A stretch of DNA of 64,000 nucleotides from Paludibacteraceae bacterium (GTDB lineage Bacteria; Bacteroidota; Bacteroidia; Bacteroidales; Paludibacteraceae): positions 1 to 64,000 of the forward strand of contig JAFOFC010000038.1 in assembly GCA_017387515.1 (NCBI GenBank), read 5' to 3'. The position numbers and the translations under genes are program-made. Under the pieces are notes generated by a model. The model did not search any database. It was not told the DNA's origin and saw nothing but the letters and a program-made list of their open reading frames with translations. Of this stretch, positions 55,634-62,852 are shown piece by piece. Each line of letters begins with the position of its first letter. Position 1 is the stretch's first letter.

Positions 55634-56539
55634 TTAGTCTATTTTATTTCGGGGATGACACATTAAAATGGTTTCGCGTAAATACTGAGCACCCATATGC
55701 GTATAGATCTCGGTAGTTTGTATACTACTATGCCCCAGCATTTCTTGTATAACCCGCAAATTGGCACCCCCTTCTAACAGATGAGTAGCAAAAGAATGGC
55801 GCAATGTATGCGGACTAATCACCGTTTTAATTCCGGCTTGCAGGGCACATTGCTTTATAATGGTAAAAAACATTTGTCGGGTAAGCATGCCGCCACGTCG
55901 ATTCAAAAAAAGCACATCTGCACTTTCTTTTTTTATAACGGGCAAGGTATTTCTATCTAACAAATACAGTTTTATATCGTTTAGCGCTGTTTCTGAAATA
56001 GGCACCAAACGCTGTTTACTACCTTTCCCTTCTACCTTAATAAACCCCTCATCGGCATAAATATCGGATATTTTTAAGCCTACTAATTCGGACACGCGCA
56101 AACCACAACTATAAGCCACTTCTATCATTGCCCTATTGCGAGCGCCCTCGGCTTTGCTCATATCGACCGTAGCCTTTAAGGCATCTATTTCTTCTACCGA
56201 CAATACCGACGGCAAATGCCTTCCCAATTTAGGCATTTCTAGCAAGGTAGTAGGATTTGCCTCTATTACTTCTTCGCGCAACAAATAACCATAAAACGAT
56301 TTTACGCCCGACATCATACGCGCCTGCGACCTGGCCTGAATACCCAATTCGGCAAGCATGAAGAAAAATGATTGTAGGTTTTCGTAAGTAGCATCCAGGC
56401 ACGACAAACCTTGTTGGTTTAAATAATCCAACAATTTTGCCACATCGTTTAGATAAGCTTCTATGGTATTAGCAGAAAGCGATCGCTCTAACAACAAGTA
56501 TGCATGAAATCGCTTTAATTCGGGAACCATTATTGCCAT
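55634..56539 (-). CDS. xerD: Site-specific tyrosine recombinase XerD
   Basis: 301-residue recombinase resolving chromosome dimers at dif. An N-terminal SAM-like DNA-binding domain (LKRFHAYLLLERSLSANTIEAYLNDVAKLLDYL) is followed by the catalytic domain. The full catalytic set is Arg in SCGLRVSELVGLK, Lys in GKGSKQRLVPI, His-x-x-Arg in SPHTLRHSFATHLLEGGA, His in EMLGHSSIQTT and nucleophile Tyr in EIYTHM. Length and context are those of a housekeeping Xer, not a phage integrase. The 5' end overlaps the acyltransferase gene by 10 bp. Confidence 0.94.
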   Translation of the reverse strand: MAIMVPELKRFHAYLLLERSLSANTIEAYLNDVAKLLDYLNQQGLSCLDATYENLQSFFFMLAELGIQARSQARMMSGVKSFYGYLLREEVIEANPTTLLEMPKLGRHLPSVLSVEEIDALKATVDMSKAEGARNRAMIEVAYSCGLRVSELVGLKISDIYADEGFIKVEGKGSKQRLVPISETALNDIKLYLLDRNTLPVIKKESADVLFLNRRGGMLTRQMFFTIIKQCALQAGIKTVISPHTLRHSFATHLLEGGANLRVIQEMLGHSSIQTTEIYTHMGAQYLRETILMCHPRNKID

Positions 56540-57675
56540 GCTTTTTGCTGATTGTATACCGGATTGGCATACATCTGATACATCTTGTTGCGCAAGAATG
56601 CATCGTCGCGATTGGGAAGATCAATTTTTTGTAGTTGTTTTTCGATATATGCCAAGAAGGTTTGCTTGTCTTCTTCGGAATATTTATCGGCAAAATCCTG
56701 ATTTTCAGACAACAAATCGGCTGCCACGTAATTATTTGGAAACAAATGATAACTTGCATGAATCATTTTGTCGATGGCTGCTGCTGCCACATCGGCCTGC
56801 ATGGCGCGTGGCACATCGTTCCAAGCATCGGGCACTTCTAGCGGCCCAGCTACCACATACGATATCCTACCTTTATAAGACATAATACCGGTTTGCATGT
56901 TCAACAAATCGTCGGCGGGTTGCTTTTTGTAGTTAGCATCGTCGCGTTTTTGTTGATATTCCTTGGCTTTTAGGTAATCGCAGGGATCGTATTCGTAGTT
57001 AATAGCAATAGGCGCTATATTTAGGGCACGCAATTTTTCCACAAACGTACCTTCGCCGCTCATATTCAACATCTTAATAATAGCTGGAGCGGTAATATCA
57101 TTGGAATCTTTGGCACGTCCTTCGCGTTGGGCAATCCAAATGGATTCGTTTACTTGCGTTAAAACGTAACGCATATAGGCCGACATGTGTTTGGAAATAA
57201 GCAACTGTTCGCGTACTCCCCCATCGCGACGCACCACAAAACTTTTATTTAAGCGAACCGCCCATTCTATCCAAGGCTTGATAAGCAAGTTATTACCGAT
57301 GCCTATTTGTGTGGTCTGAAAACCATTAAAAAACAACATGGCATTCAAAAAGGCCGAATCCAACACAATGTCTCGGTGATTGGTCATAAACAAATAAGCG
57401 GCCGACTTATCTAATTTTTCTGCGCCCAACAATTGAACACCAGCAGTAGTTTTGGCCATTAATGCTTTTAATAGGCCAATAATGTAGGTAGACTGAAAAT
57501 CATAAACGGTTTGCATAGAAGGTGCAGCTTGCTGCATCTTTTGCATCAGTTCGGGGCCTAACAACATTCCCAAAACTTGCTGAACCGTTGGTTCTGCTAA
57601 CAGTTTAGGCAAATACACGGCCACTTCCGAATCGTCAAAACACCTAATATCGTTAAATTCTGCTGGATATTTCAT
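56530..57675 (-). CDS. 1-acyl-sn-glycerol-3-phosphate acyltransferase-like protein
   Basis: 381-residue protein of the PlsC superfamily. Block I is TNHRDIVLDSAFL (HX4D), block II GIGNNLLIKPWIEWAVRLNKSFVVRR, block III IWIAQREGRAKDSND (EGR) and block IV IAPIAINYEYDP. It is longer than typical PlsC (~250) because of extra N- and C-terminal helical regions, as in a Bacteroidota subgroup. The role in phospholipid synthesis is inferred from the motifs; the exact acyl acceptor is unknown. Confidence 0.88.
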   Translation of the reverse strand: MKYPAEFNDIRCFDDSEVAVYLPKLLAEPTVQQVLGMLLGPELMQKMQQAAPSMQTVYDFQSTYIIGLLKALMAKTTAGVQLLGAEKLDKSAAYLFMTNHRDIVLDSAFLNAMLFFNGFQTTQIGIGNNLLIKPWIEWAVRLNKSFVVRRDGGVREQLLISKHMSAYMRYVLTQVNESIWIAQREGRAKDSNDITAPAIIKMLNMSGEGTFVEKLRALNIAPIAINYEYDPCDYLKAKEYQQKRDDANYKKQPADDLLNMQTGIMSYKGRISYVVAGPLEVPDAWNDVPRAMQADVAAAAIDKMIHASYHLFPNNYVAADLLSENQDFADKYSEEDKQTFLAYIEKQLQKIDLPNRDDAFLRNKMYQMYANPVYNQQKAWQ

Positions 57676-57703
57676 AATTTATGCCTCTTGGTTTGTATGT
57701 TAA

Positions 57704-57711
57704 CAAAGATA
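57704..57711 (-). promoter_or_regulatory. -7 box of the acyltransferase-xerD unit
   Basis: CAAAGATA (TATCTTTG on the coding strand), 29 bp before the ATG at 57675. Confidence 0.5.
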
Positions 57712-57771
57712 CGTAAAATAAATGAGAAATAGGATATTTGTTTTTGAATAATCGTTTAGTCGTTTAGTCGA

Positions 57772-57806
57772 CTTGTGACCTTTGACCTTCGACTAGCGAC
57801 TGCTAG
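57772..57806. repeat. Heptad array at the end of the CYTH gene
   Basis: Five degenerate 7-bp units CTTGTGA, CCTTTGA, CCTTCGA, CTAGCGA, CTGCTAG, preceded by two TCGTTTAG octamers. The last units contain the CYTH stop codon and its final codons. Confidence 0.75.
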
Positions 57807-58245
57807 ACTGTTTGCTGAGCGAAGAATTGTAGTAGCGGGCATCGCCCGTAACTTCTTTACCGGCCCATATAGGCATTTCAAAGGCCTCGTCTTCGCTTTC
57901 AAGTTCAATTTCTGCTAGCAATAATCCTTGGTGCGCGCCCAAAAACTCGTCCACTTCCCATATTTTTCCACCCACTTCTACTTTGTAACGTATTTTCTCG
58001 ATGGGCGGATAAAGGCTCAGTTTCATCATCTGGCGAGCATCCTCTAGGGGAATTTCGTACTCAAATTCGGCACGCGAAAAACCTTGCGTTTTGCCTTTGA
58101 TGGTAAGATAAGCCTTATCTTCGGCAATGCGCACGCGCAAAGTACAGCCGTTTTCGGCCAAATATCCTTGCTGAAAATAACATCCTTTATTGGGTTTTAC
58201 CCATTGGGTTTTGTCTACTAAAAATTTACGTTCAATTTCTATCAT
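57793..58245 (-). CDS. CYTH domain protein (class IV adenylate cyclase/triphosphatase superfamily)
   Basis: 150 residues beginning MIEIERKFLVDKTQW, the EIERKF signature of the triphosphate tunnel fold. RVRIAEDKAYLTIKGKTQGFSRAEFEYEIP, EKIRYKVEVGGKIWEVDEFLGAHQGLLLAEIELESEDE and VTGDARYYNSSLSK follow. Related single-domain CYTH proteins act as inorganic triphosphatases; the substrate here is unknown. The last residues (KQSSSR stop) are encoded within the heptad repeat, so the original end may have been replaced. Confidence 0.88.
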   Translation of the reverse strand: MIEIERKFLVDKTQWVKPNKGCYFQQGYLAENGCTLRVRIAEDKAYLTIKGKTQGFSRAEFEYEIPLEDARQMMKLSLYPPIEKIRYKVEVGGKIWEVDEFLGAHQGLLLAEIELESEDEAFEMPIWAGKEVTGDARYYNSSLSKQSSSR

Positions 58246-58463
58246 ATTATAGCGGGCTGCGCCCTTTGGTGATGCGATTAGTTCGCTTTGCTCACGATGA
58301 TTTTTTGTGCAAGGCGAGCGCAGAACAAATTGATTTGTTATGCCGAGCCGCAGCCAAAAATCATGAGGGCGAAGCCCGAGTAATCGTTGATTTGCTCGCT
58401 GCGCTCACGTTGAATCGTTACGATTCAACGATTTAACGATTCTGCGATACGATTCATCAATTA
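58246..58463. repeat. Mosaic of inverted repeats between tyrA and the CYTH gene
   Basis: This 218-bp stretch has no gene. It contains many small palindromes: GGGC-TGC-GCCC, ACAAAT-TG-ATTTGT, GGGC-GAA-GCCC, GAATCG-TTA-CGATTC, and a larger pair ATGATTTTTTG...CAAAAATCAT enclosing several of them. It reads as piled-up short repeats rather than a regulatory leader. Confidence 0.65.
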
Positions 58464-58494
58464 TTCGGGCCCTTCGACAAGCTCAGGGACCGAA
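58464..58494. repeat. 31-bp palindromic element, copy 1
   Basis: TTCGGGCCCTTCGACAAGCT followed by CAGGGACCGAA. Arms TTCGG/CCGAA and CCCT/AGGG. Copy 2 is at 60471-60501 with three differences, two of them a compensatory pair. Confidence 0.85.
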
Positions 58495-58517
58495 AGGGAA
58501 ACGACAAGCGACGGCAA

Positions 58518-59291
58518 CTATTCTATATTCTTGCGTAGGCGTTTTAAGTACTCTTGTAATTTAACGGTGTCTTTTGAATCGATCAACGCCAACAAATCTT
58601 TTAATTCTTTGCGAATGTTTTCTACTTGGCCCGATGTAAAGGGATTGAACAAAATTTCGGTAAGCAAATAGTCGTCTTCCGAGAACAACCCACGCGCTAT
58701 GGCCATGTGTTTTTGAAACGTGGTACCAGGAGCATCTTGATGCTTCATTACCGCAGCAAATACCATGGTCGACACAAAGGGAATAGAAAGCGAGTAAGCA
58801 ATGGTTTCGTCGTGTTCTACAAACGTGTACTCAAATATATTAAGGTGTAAACTTTGGTATAAATCTTTAAAGAACACCTTGCCCATGTGGTCGGACTCGG
58901 AAATAATAATGGCGTTTTGTCGGCTCAAATCCTCTAAATTGGCAAAAGTAGGGCCAAACATAGGGTGGGTAGACACATAACGCATGCCACAGCTGGCATA
59001 AAATTCGGGCAAACCCGTTTTTACCGAGGCAATATCAGCAATAATGCACGTTTTAGGCAAATAAGGCAACACAGCCTTAAAGGCATCGATGGTATGGTTT
59101 AGCGACACACAATTAATCAGCAATTCGGGCTCAAACGCCTGCACCTCTTGATACGTGGTCATGCGATAGGTATTGAACACAAAACGTAGGTTTTTAGGAT
59201 TGACATCAAAAATGGCAACCTCGTGATCCATACACAATACATCGGTTAAAAACGTGCCCATCTTTCCGGCACCAAGAACTAGAATTTTCAT
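58518..59291 (-). CDS. tyrA: Prephenate dehydrogenase
   Basis: Converts prephenate to 4-hydroxyphenylpyruvate for tyrosine. The 257 residues start MKILVLGAGKMGTFLTDVL (NAD Rossmann loop GAGKMG at 7-12). They include INCVSLNHTIDAF, IIADIASVKTGLPEFY, the active-site VSTHPMFGPTFANL and a helical dimerisation half. There is no fused chorismate mutase; that domain is on the neighbouring DAHP synthase. It is the last gene of the aromatic operon. Confidence 0.92.
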   Translation of the reverse strand: MKILVLGAGKMGTFLTDVLCMDHEVAIFDVNPKNLRFVFNTYRMTTYQEVQAFEPELLINCVSLNHTIDAFKAVLPYLPKTCIIADIASVKTGLPEFYASCGMRYVSTHPMFGPTFANLEDLSRQNAIIISESDHMGKVFFKDLYQSLHLNIFEYTFVEHDETIAYSLSIPFVSTMVFAAVMKHQDAPGTTFQKHMAIARGLFSEDDYLLTEILFNPFTSGQVENIRKELKDLLALIDSKDTVKLQEYLKRLRKNIE

Positions 59292-59300
59292 TAGTTTAGA

Positions 59301-59335
59301 GTTAGGAGTTAGGGGTTAGGAGTTAGGAGTTAGGA
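59301..59335. repeat. Heptad array between tyrA and the DAHP synthase gene
   Basis: Five units GTTAGGA, GTTAGGG, GTTAGGA, GTTAGGA, GTTAGGA. These are followed at 59345-59365 by three units of the complementary type (ATTCCTA, ATTCCTC, ATTCCTA), so the spacer can fold into a hairpin. Confidence 0.85.
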
Positions 59336-59367
59336 TTATTCCAAATTCCTAATTCCTCATTCCTAAT

Positions 59368-60429
59368 TTATTTTATAATTTCCATTTGAATACGTACCGA
59401 TTCTTCGTGCACCGCCTCTAAGTATTTACGAATAAAATCGGCCGACATACCCAAACGTTCGCCCATGATGATGCGTTTTTGCATAATTTCGTCGTAACGA
59501 CCAGTTTGCAAGACTTGCATGTTGTGCTCTTTTTTGTACAAACCAATTTCGCGCGAGATGCGCATACGTTTGGCAAGCAATTCCAATAGTTCGTTGTCGG
59601 TGGTATCAATTTGCTTGCGCAAGGTACTTAAGCTTTCAGATTCTTTTTTCATATCACGAATAACTAGGGTATCGATTACATAATCCAAGATATCGGGAGT
59701 AAGCTGCTGTGCGGCATCGCTCCAAGCCTTATCGGGATTACAATGCGATTCGATCATTAGCCCGTCAAAACCCAAGTCCATGGCTTGTTGGCAAAGAGGG
59801 GCTATCAATTCACGTTTACCACCTATGTGCGATGGGTCGCAGATAATGGGCAAGTTAGGATAACGGCGACGCAACTCGATGGGAATGTTCCACTGGGGCA
59901 AGTTACGATAAATTTTCTTATCGTAGGTACTAAATCCACGATGAATTGCACCCAATTTACGAATTCCTGCGTTATAAAGGCGTTCCATCGCGCCTATCCA
60001 TAATTCAATATCGGGATTAACGGGATTTTTTACCAAAACGGGAATGTCTACGCCTTGCAAAGCATCGGCTATTTCTTGCATGGCAAAAGGATTGGCCGAT
60101 GTACGGGCACCAATCCAAAGAATATCAATGCCGTGTTTTAGGGCTTCCTCGATGTGTTTAGCGGTAGCCACTTCGGTACCTACAAACATACCAGTTTCGG
60201 CTTTTACGCGTTGTAACCAAGGCAACCCTTCTACGCCAACACCTTCAAAACCACCGGGTTTGGTACGAGGTTTCCAGATACCAGCACGGAATACAGGCAC
60301 TCCGTTTTTAGAAAGTTCTACGGCGGTTGCCATTACTTGTTCTTCGGTTTCGGCGCTACAAGGTCCTGCTATAATTAAAGGACGTTCGGTACTCATACCG
60401 GGTAGCGAAATGGGTTGTAAGTCTTTCAT
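59368..60429 (-). CDS. Bifunctional DAHP synthase / chorismate mutase (type II CM)
   Basis: 353 residues. Residues ~10-250 form a KDO8P-synthase-like DAHP synthase (PLIIAGPCSAETEEQ, FRAGIWKPRTKPGGFEGVG, VLVKNPVNPDIELWIGA, GAIHRGFSTYD, PIICDPSHIGGKRELIAPL, IESHCNPDKAWSDA). Residues ~265-353 are an AroQ-type chorismate mutase (LRKQIDTTDNELLELLAKRMRISREIGLYKK). One protein thus opens the shikimate pathway and commits chorismate to Phe/Tyr; in related enzymes the CM domain mediates feedback by prephenate. It sits between the aminotransferase and tyrA. Confidence 0.95.
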   Translation of the reverse strand: MKDLQPISLPGMSTERPLIIAGPCSAETEEQVMATAVELSKNGVPVFRAGIWKPRTKPGGFEGVGVEGLPWLQRVKAETGMFVGTEVATAKHIEEALKHGIDILWIGARTSANPFAMQEIADALQGVDIPVLVKNPVNPDIELWIGAMERLYNAGIRKLGAIHRGFSTYDKKIYRNLPQWNIPIELRRRYPNLPIICDPSHIGGKRELIAPLCQQAMDLGFDGLMIESHCNPDKAWSDAAQQLTPDILDYVIDTLVIRDMKKESESLSTLRKQIDTTDNELLELLAKRMRISREIGLYKKEHNMQVLQTGRYDEIMQKRIIMGERLGMSADFIRKYLEAVHEESVRIQMEIIK

Positions 60430-60458
60430 ATTGTTTAGTCGTTTAGTTGTTGATGCGT

Positions 60459-61664
60459 TTAGTCGTTATTTTCGGGCACTTCGACAGGCTCAGTGACCGA
60501 AAATAGGTTTAGACTTTTGACTCTTTCTAGGGCTTGGGTTAGTTTTTCTTGGGTGGCGCATAGCGAGATGCGAACGTAACGAGCTCCATTGCTACCAAAA
60601 ATAAATCCAGGGGTAATAAACACACGGGCCTGGTGCAATACTTTTTCGGTTAGTTCTTCTACGTTGGCATAGTGTTCGGGTATTTTCCCCCACACAAACA
60701 AGCCTACTTGATCTTTTTGGCAAGTACAACCCAAAGCCTCCATAATTTGCTCTGCCACAGCACGACGTTGGCTATACAATTCCATGTTCATGGCCTCGTG
60801 CCAAGCATCGTCATTGTGCAAAGCGGCAGCCGCAGCCAATTGCAAGGGTTTGAACATACCCGAATCAACATTCGATTTTACTTTTAGCACCCACTGTATA
60901 AAGGTAGCATTGGTAGCCATCATACCTACACGCCAACCGGGCATGTTGTGGCTTTTACTCATTGAATTCAGCTCGATGCAGCACTCTTTGGCTCCATCAA
61001 TGCTCATCATGCTAAGTGGCTTTTGATTGAGTATCAGGCTATAAGGGTTATCATTTACCACTACAATGTTGTGCTTACGGGCAAAATTAACCAATTTTTG
61101 ATACAACTCTACGCTAGCATTGGCCCCCGTTGGCATGTTGGGATAATTGGCCCACATGAGTTTTACACCCGACAAATCCATTTGTTCTAAGGCCTCAAAA
61201 TCGGGGTACCAATGGTTATCTTCTTTAAGGTCGTAATATACCACCTCAGCCCCCAACAATTTACTTAAGGCCGAATAGGTAGGATAACCTGGATTGGGCA
61301 CCAACACCTTATCGCCTGGATTAACAAAGGCCAAGGTTACATATAAAATGCCTTCTTTAGAACCAATAAGGGGCAAAATTTCGGTGGCAGCATCTAAGGT
61401 TACGCCGTACCATTTTTGGTAAAAATCGGCAAAGCCTTCACGCAACTCGGGAATACCTATATAAGGTTGATAACCATGCACGTTGGCAAGCGGTGCATTT
61501 TCGCATAGAGCCTTAACGGTTTGCTCTGATGGGGGCATATCGGGACTACCTATGCCTAAACTAATTACGTCCATTCCTTGGGCGTTCATGGCGGCTACTT
61601 CTTTTAACTTGCGCGAGAAGTAGTATTCTTGTACGGTTTCTAATCGTTTTGCTGGTTGAATCAT
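60459..61664 (-). CDS. PLP-dependent class I aminotransferase of the aromatic operon
   Basis: 401 residues, fold type I: NVHGYQPYIGIPELREGFADFY, NPGYPTYSALSKLLGAEVVYYD, WANYPNMPTGANAS, VVNDNPYSLIL and the PLP-lysine motif ELNSMSKSHNMPGWRVG. The location between pheA and the DAHP synthase suggests transamination of phenylpyruvate and hydroxyphenylpyruvate, though the family also contains aspartate- and DAP-aminotransferase types. The catalytic body ends about at ALERVKSLN. The last residues, SVTEPVEVPENND, are translated from a 31-bp dispersed repeat. Confidence 0.9.
   Translation of the reverse strand: MIQPAKRLETVQEYYFSRKLKEVAAMNAQGMDVISLGIGSPDMPPSEQTVKALCENAPLANVHGYQPYIGIPELREGFADFYQKWYGVTLDAATEILPLIGSKEGILYVTLAFVNPGDKVLVPNPGYPTYSALSKLLGAEVVYYDLKEDNHWYPDFEALEQMDLSGVKLMWANYPNMPTGANASVELYQKLVNFARKHNIVVVNDNPYSLILNQKPLSMMSIDGAKECCIELNSMSKSHNMPGWRVGMMATNATFIQWVLKVKSNVDSGMFKPLQLAAAAALHNDDAWHEAMNMELYSQRRAVAEQIMEALGCTCQKDQVGLFVWGKIPEHYANVEELTEKVLHQARVFITPGFIFGSNGARYVRISLCATQEKLTQALERVKSLNLFSVTEPVEVPENND
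60471..60501. repeat. 31-bp palindromic element, copy 2, inside the aminotransferase 3' end
   Basis: TTCGGGCACTTCGACAGGCT followed by CAGTGACCGAA. It matches copy 1 at 58464-58494 except for three bases; the C-G pair of the inner stem is replaced by A-T. It encodes VTEPVEVPE of the aminotransferase C-terminus. Confidence 0.85.
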
Positions 61665-61766
61665 ACTATTTCTGATGAATCGGTTAATCAGCTCGGCGCT
61701 TCATCTTCCGACTTGGTTTCCGGTTGGGATTTGTCGTCAGATTGAATCACCGAACTGGTGATTTGG

Positions 61767-62606
61767 TTAATCGTTAAAACTTTGGTATTCGCCTAGGATG
61801 CGTAGGTCTTTGGTAAAAGGCCTAATGGCATCGAGCGCTTGGGTGTAAGCCATGTAATTATCAAAATTAACATTCACATAGAACAAATACTCCCATTCTC
61901 TGCCTACTATGGGCAGCGACTGAATCTTGCTTAAATTAACGTGGTAGTACGACAAAATAGACAATACTTTGGCCAAACTACCTTCTTCGTGGGGCAAGGC
62001 AAACACAATGGAAGCTTTGTTGATGGTTTTATTTTTGGTATGCGCCTCGGCTGTCCATGGGTCGCCCACTAGTAAAAAACGAGTAAAGTTGCGTTTGTTG
62101 GTTTCGATGCCCTCAGCCAAAATCTGCAACCCATAAATTTGAGCTGCCAAGGTACTGCAAATGGCAGCGCGACCTTTAATTTGTTGGTCGGCAATGCGTT
62201 TGGCACTAGAGGCGGTATCGTCGCTTTCTATAGCCTTTAGATGAGGGTAAGCAGCTAAAAAATCTTCGCATTGCATCAAGGCAATGGGGTGCGAATACAC
62301 CTCGGTAACATCGTTAATACTTTGGCCTGGCAAACAAACCAAATTATGTTCTATGCGTAAACGGGTTTCGCCCATAATACGCATGCCACTGTCTTTTAAC
62401 AGGTTGTGATTAGGAAGCAAGCTACCCGCAATGGTGTTCTCGATGGCCACGGCACCCACAATGGAATTGTCTTTTTTAATGGTCTGAAAAACATCTTTAA
62501 ACGTAGCACAAGCTATTACTTCAATCTCTTCACCCTTAAAGTAATTGCGGGCGGCAATATCGTGAAAAGAACCCGCCACACCTTGAATAGCAACTTTACG
62601 TTTCAT
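61767..62606 (-). CDS. pheA: Prephenate dehydratase
   Basis: Converts prephenate to phenylpyruvate. The 279 residues comprise the periplasmic-binding-like PDT domain (KVAIQGVAGSFHDIAARNYF, VGAVAIENTIAGSL, YSHPIALMQCEDFL, ESDDTASSAKRIAD and the catalytic NFTRFLLVG). A C-terminal ACT domain from about residue 195 (KASIVFALPHEEGSLAKVLSILSYYHVNLSKIQSLP) normally senses phenylalanine. It is the first structural gene after the leader-peptide attenuator. The 102-bp gap to the aminotransferase contains a 7-bp hairpin, AATCACC-GAACT-GGTGATT. Confidence 0.95.
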   Translation of the reverse strand: MKRKVAIQGVAGSFHDIAARNYFKGEEIEVIACATFKDVFQTIKKDNSIVGAVAIENTIAGSLLPNHNLLKDSGMRIMGETRLRIEHNLVCLPGQSINDVTEVYSHPIALMQCEDFLAAYPHLKAIESDDTASSAKRIADQQIKGRAAICSTLAAQIYGLQILAEGIETNKRNFTRFLLVGDPWTAEAHTKNKTINKASIVFALPHEEGSLAKVLSILSYYHVNLSKIQSLPIVGREWEYLFYVNVNFDNYMAYTQALDAIRPFTKDLRILGEYQSFND

Positions 62607-62620
62607 GTCTTTACAATTTT

Positions 62621-62654
62621 AATAAAAAAAATCCCGCTCTAAAAAGAACGGGAT
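62621..62654 (-). terminator. Attenuator terminator upstream of pheA
   Basis: Minus strand: ATCCCGTTCT / AGAGCGGGAT (one C-A mismatch) with a 4-nt loop, running into eight T, 15 nt before the pheA ATG. The 5' arm is also complementary to AGAACGGG just after the leader-peptide stop. Confidence 0.88.
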
Positions 62655-62760
62655 TCAATATTCGGTTTACTAATTTTTATTTCAGTTACATACATCAAAA
62701 CCCGTTCTACTTTGTGGCAAAGTAAAAAAAGTAAAAGAAGTATGTAAAATATTGTTTCAT
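62631..62760 (-). promoter_or_regulatory. Phe/Tyr translation-coupled attenuator
   Basis: In transcription order: the aromatic leader ORF; a hairpin ACTTTG-CCA-CAAAGT overlapping its end (62709-62723); the antiterminator arm AGAACGGG at 62701-62708, which starts inside the stop codon; and the terminator whose 5' arm CCCGTTCT (62645-62652) is its perfect 8-nt complement. Expected logic: a ribosome finishing the leader covers the antiterminator arm, so the terminator forms. A ribosome stalled on Phe/Tyr codons leaves it free, the terminator is blocked and the operon is transcribed. The structure is seen in the sequence; the mechanism is inferred from classic attenuators. Confidence 0.88.
62707..62760 (-). 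CDS. Phe/Tyr-rich leader peptide of the pheA operon
   Basis: A 17-codon ORF, MKQYFTYFFYFFYFATK, ending in TAG. Ten of the eleven residues 4-14 are Tyr (4) or Phe (6). It starts about 38 nt downstream of a TAnnTTTG box and ends about 100 nt before the pheA ATG, next to the antiterminator arm. Its composition matches the end products of the operon it precedes, which is what defines an attenuation leader. It is too short for standard gene callers. Confidence 0.9.
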   Translation of the reverse strand: MKQYFTYFFYFFYFATK

Positions 62761-62797
62761 ATAATTTATCGCGCCTAGTTAATCGGCATTGACACTG

Positions 62798-62827
62798 CAA
62801 ATGTATATGCTTTTTTTAAAATAACAA
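62798..62827 (-). promoter_or_regulatory. Promoter of the aromatic amino-acid operon
   Basis: Minus-strand TTG (62825-62827) and TACATTTG (62798-62805), spaced 19 bp, 38 bp upstream of the leader-peptide ATG. Confidence 0.65.
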
Positions 62828-62852
62828 TAGCAAAATGGATTTTTTTATCCAT

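Noticed and set aside
55634..56539. Phage or integron integrase
   Set aside because: The tyrosine recombinase has XerD length and sequence and sits among lipid and housekeeping genes; no attachment sites or phage genes are present.
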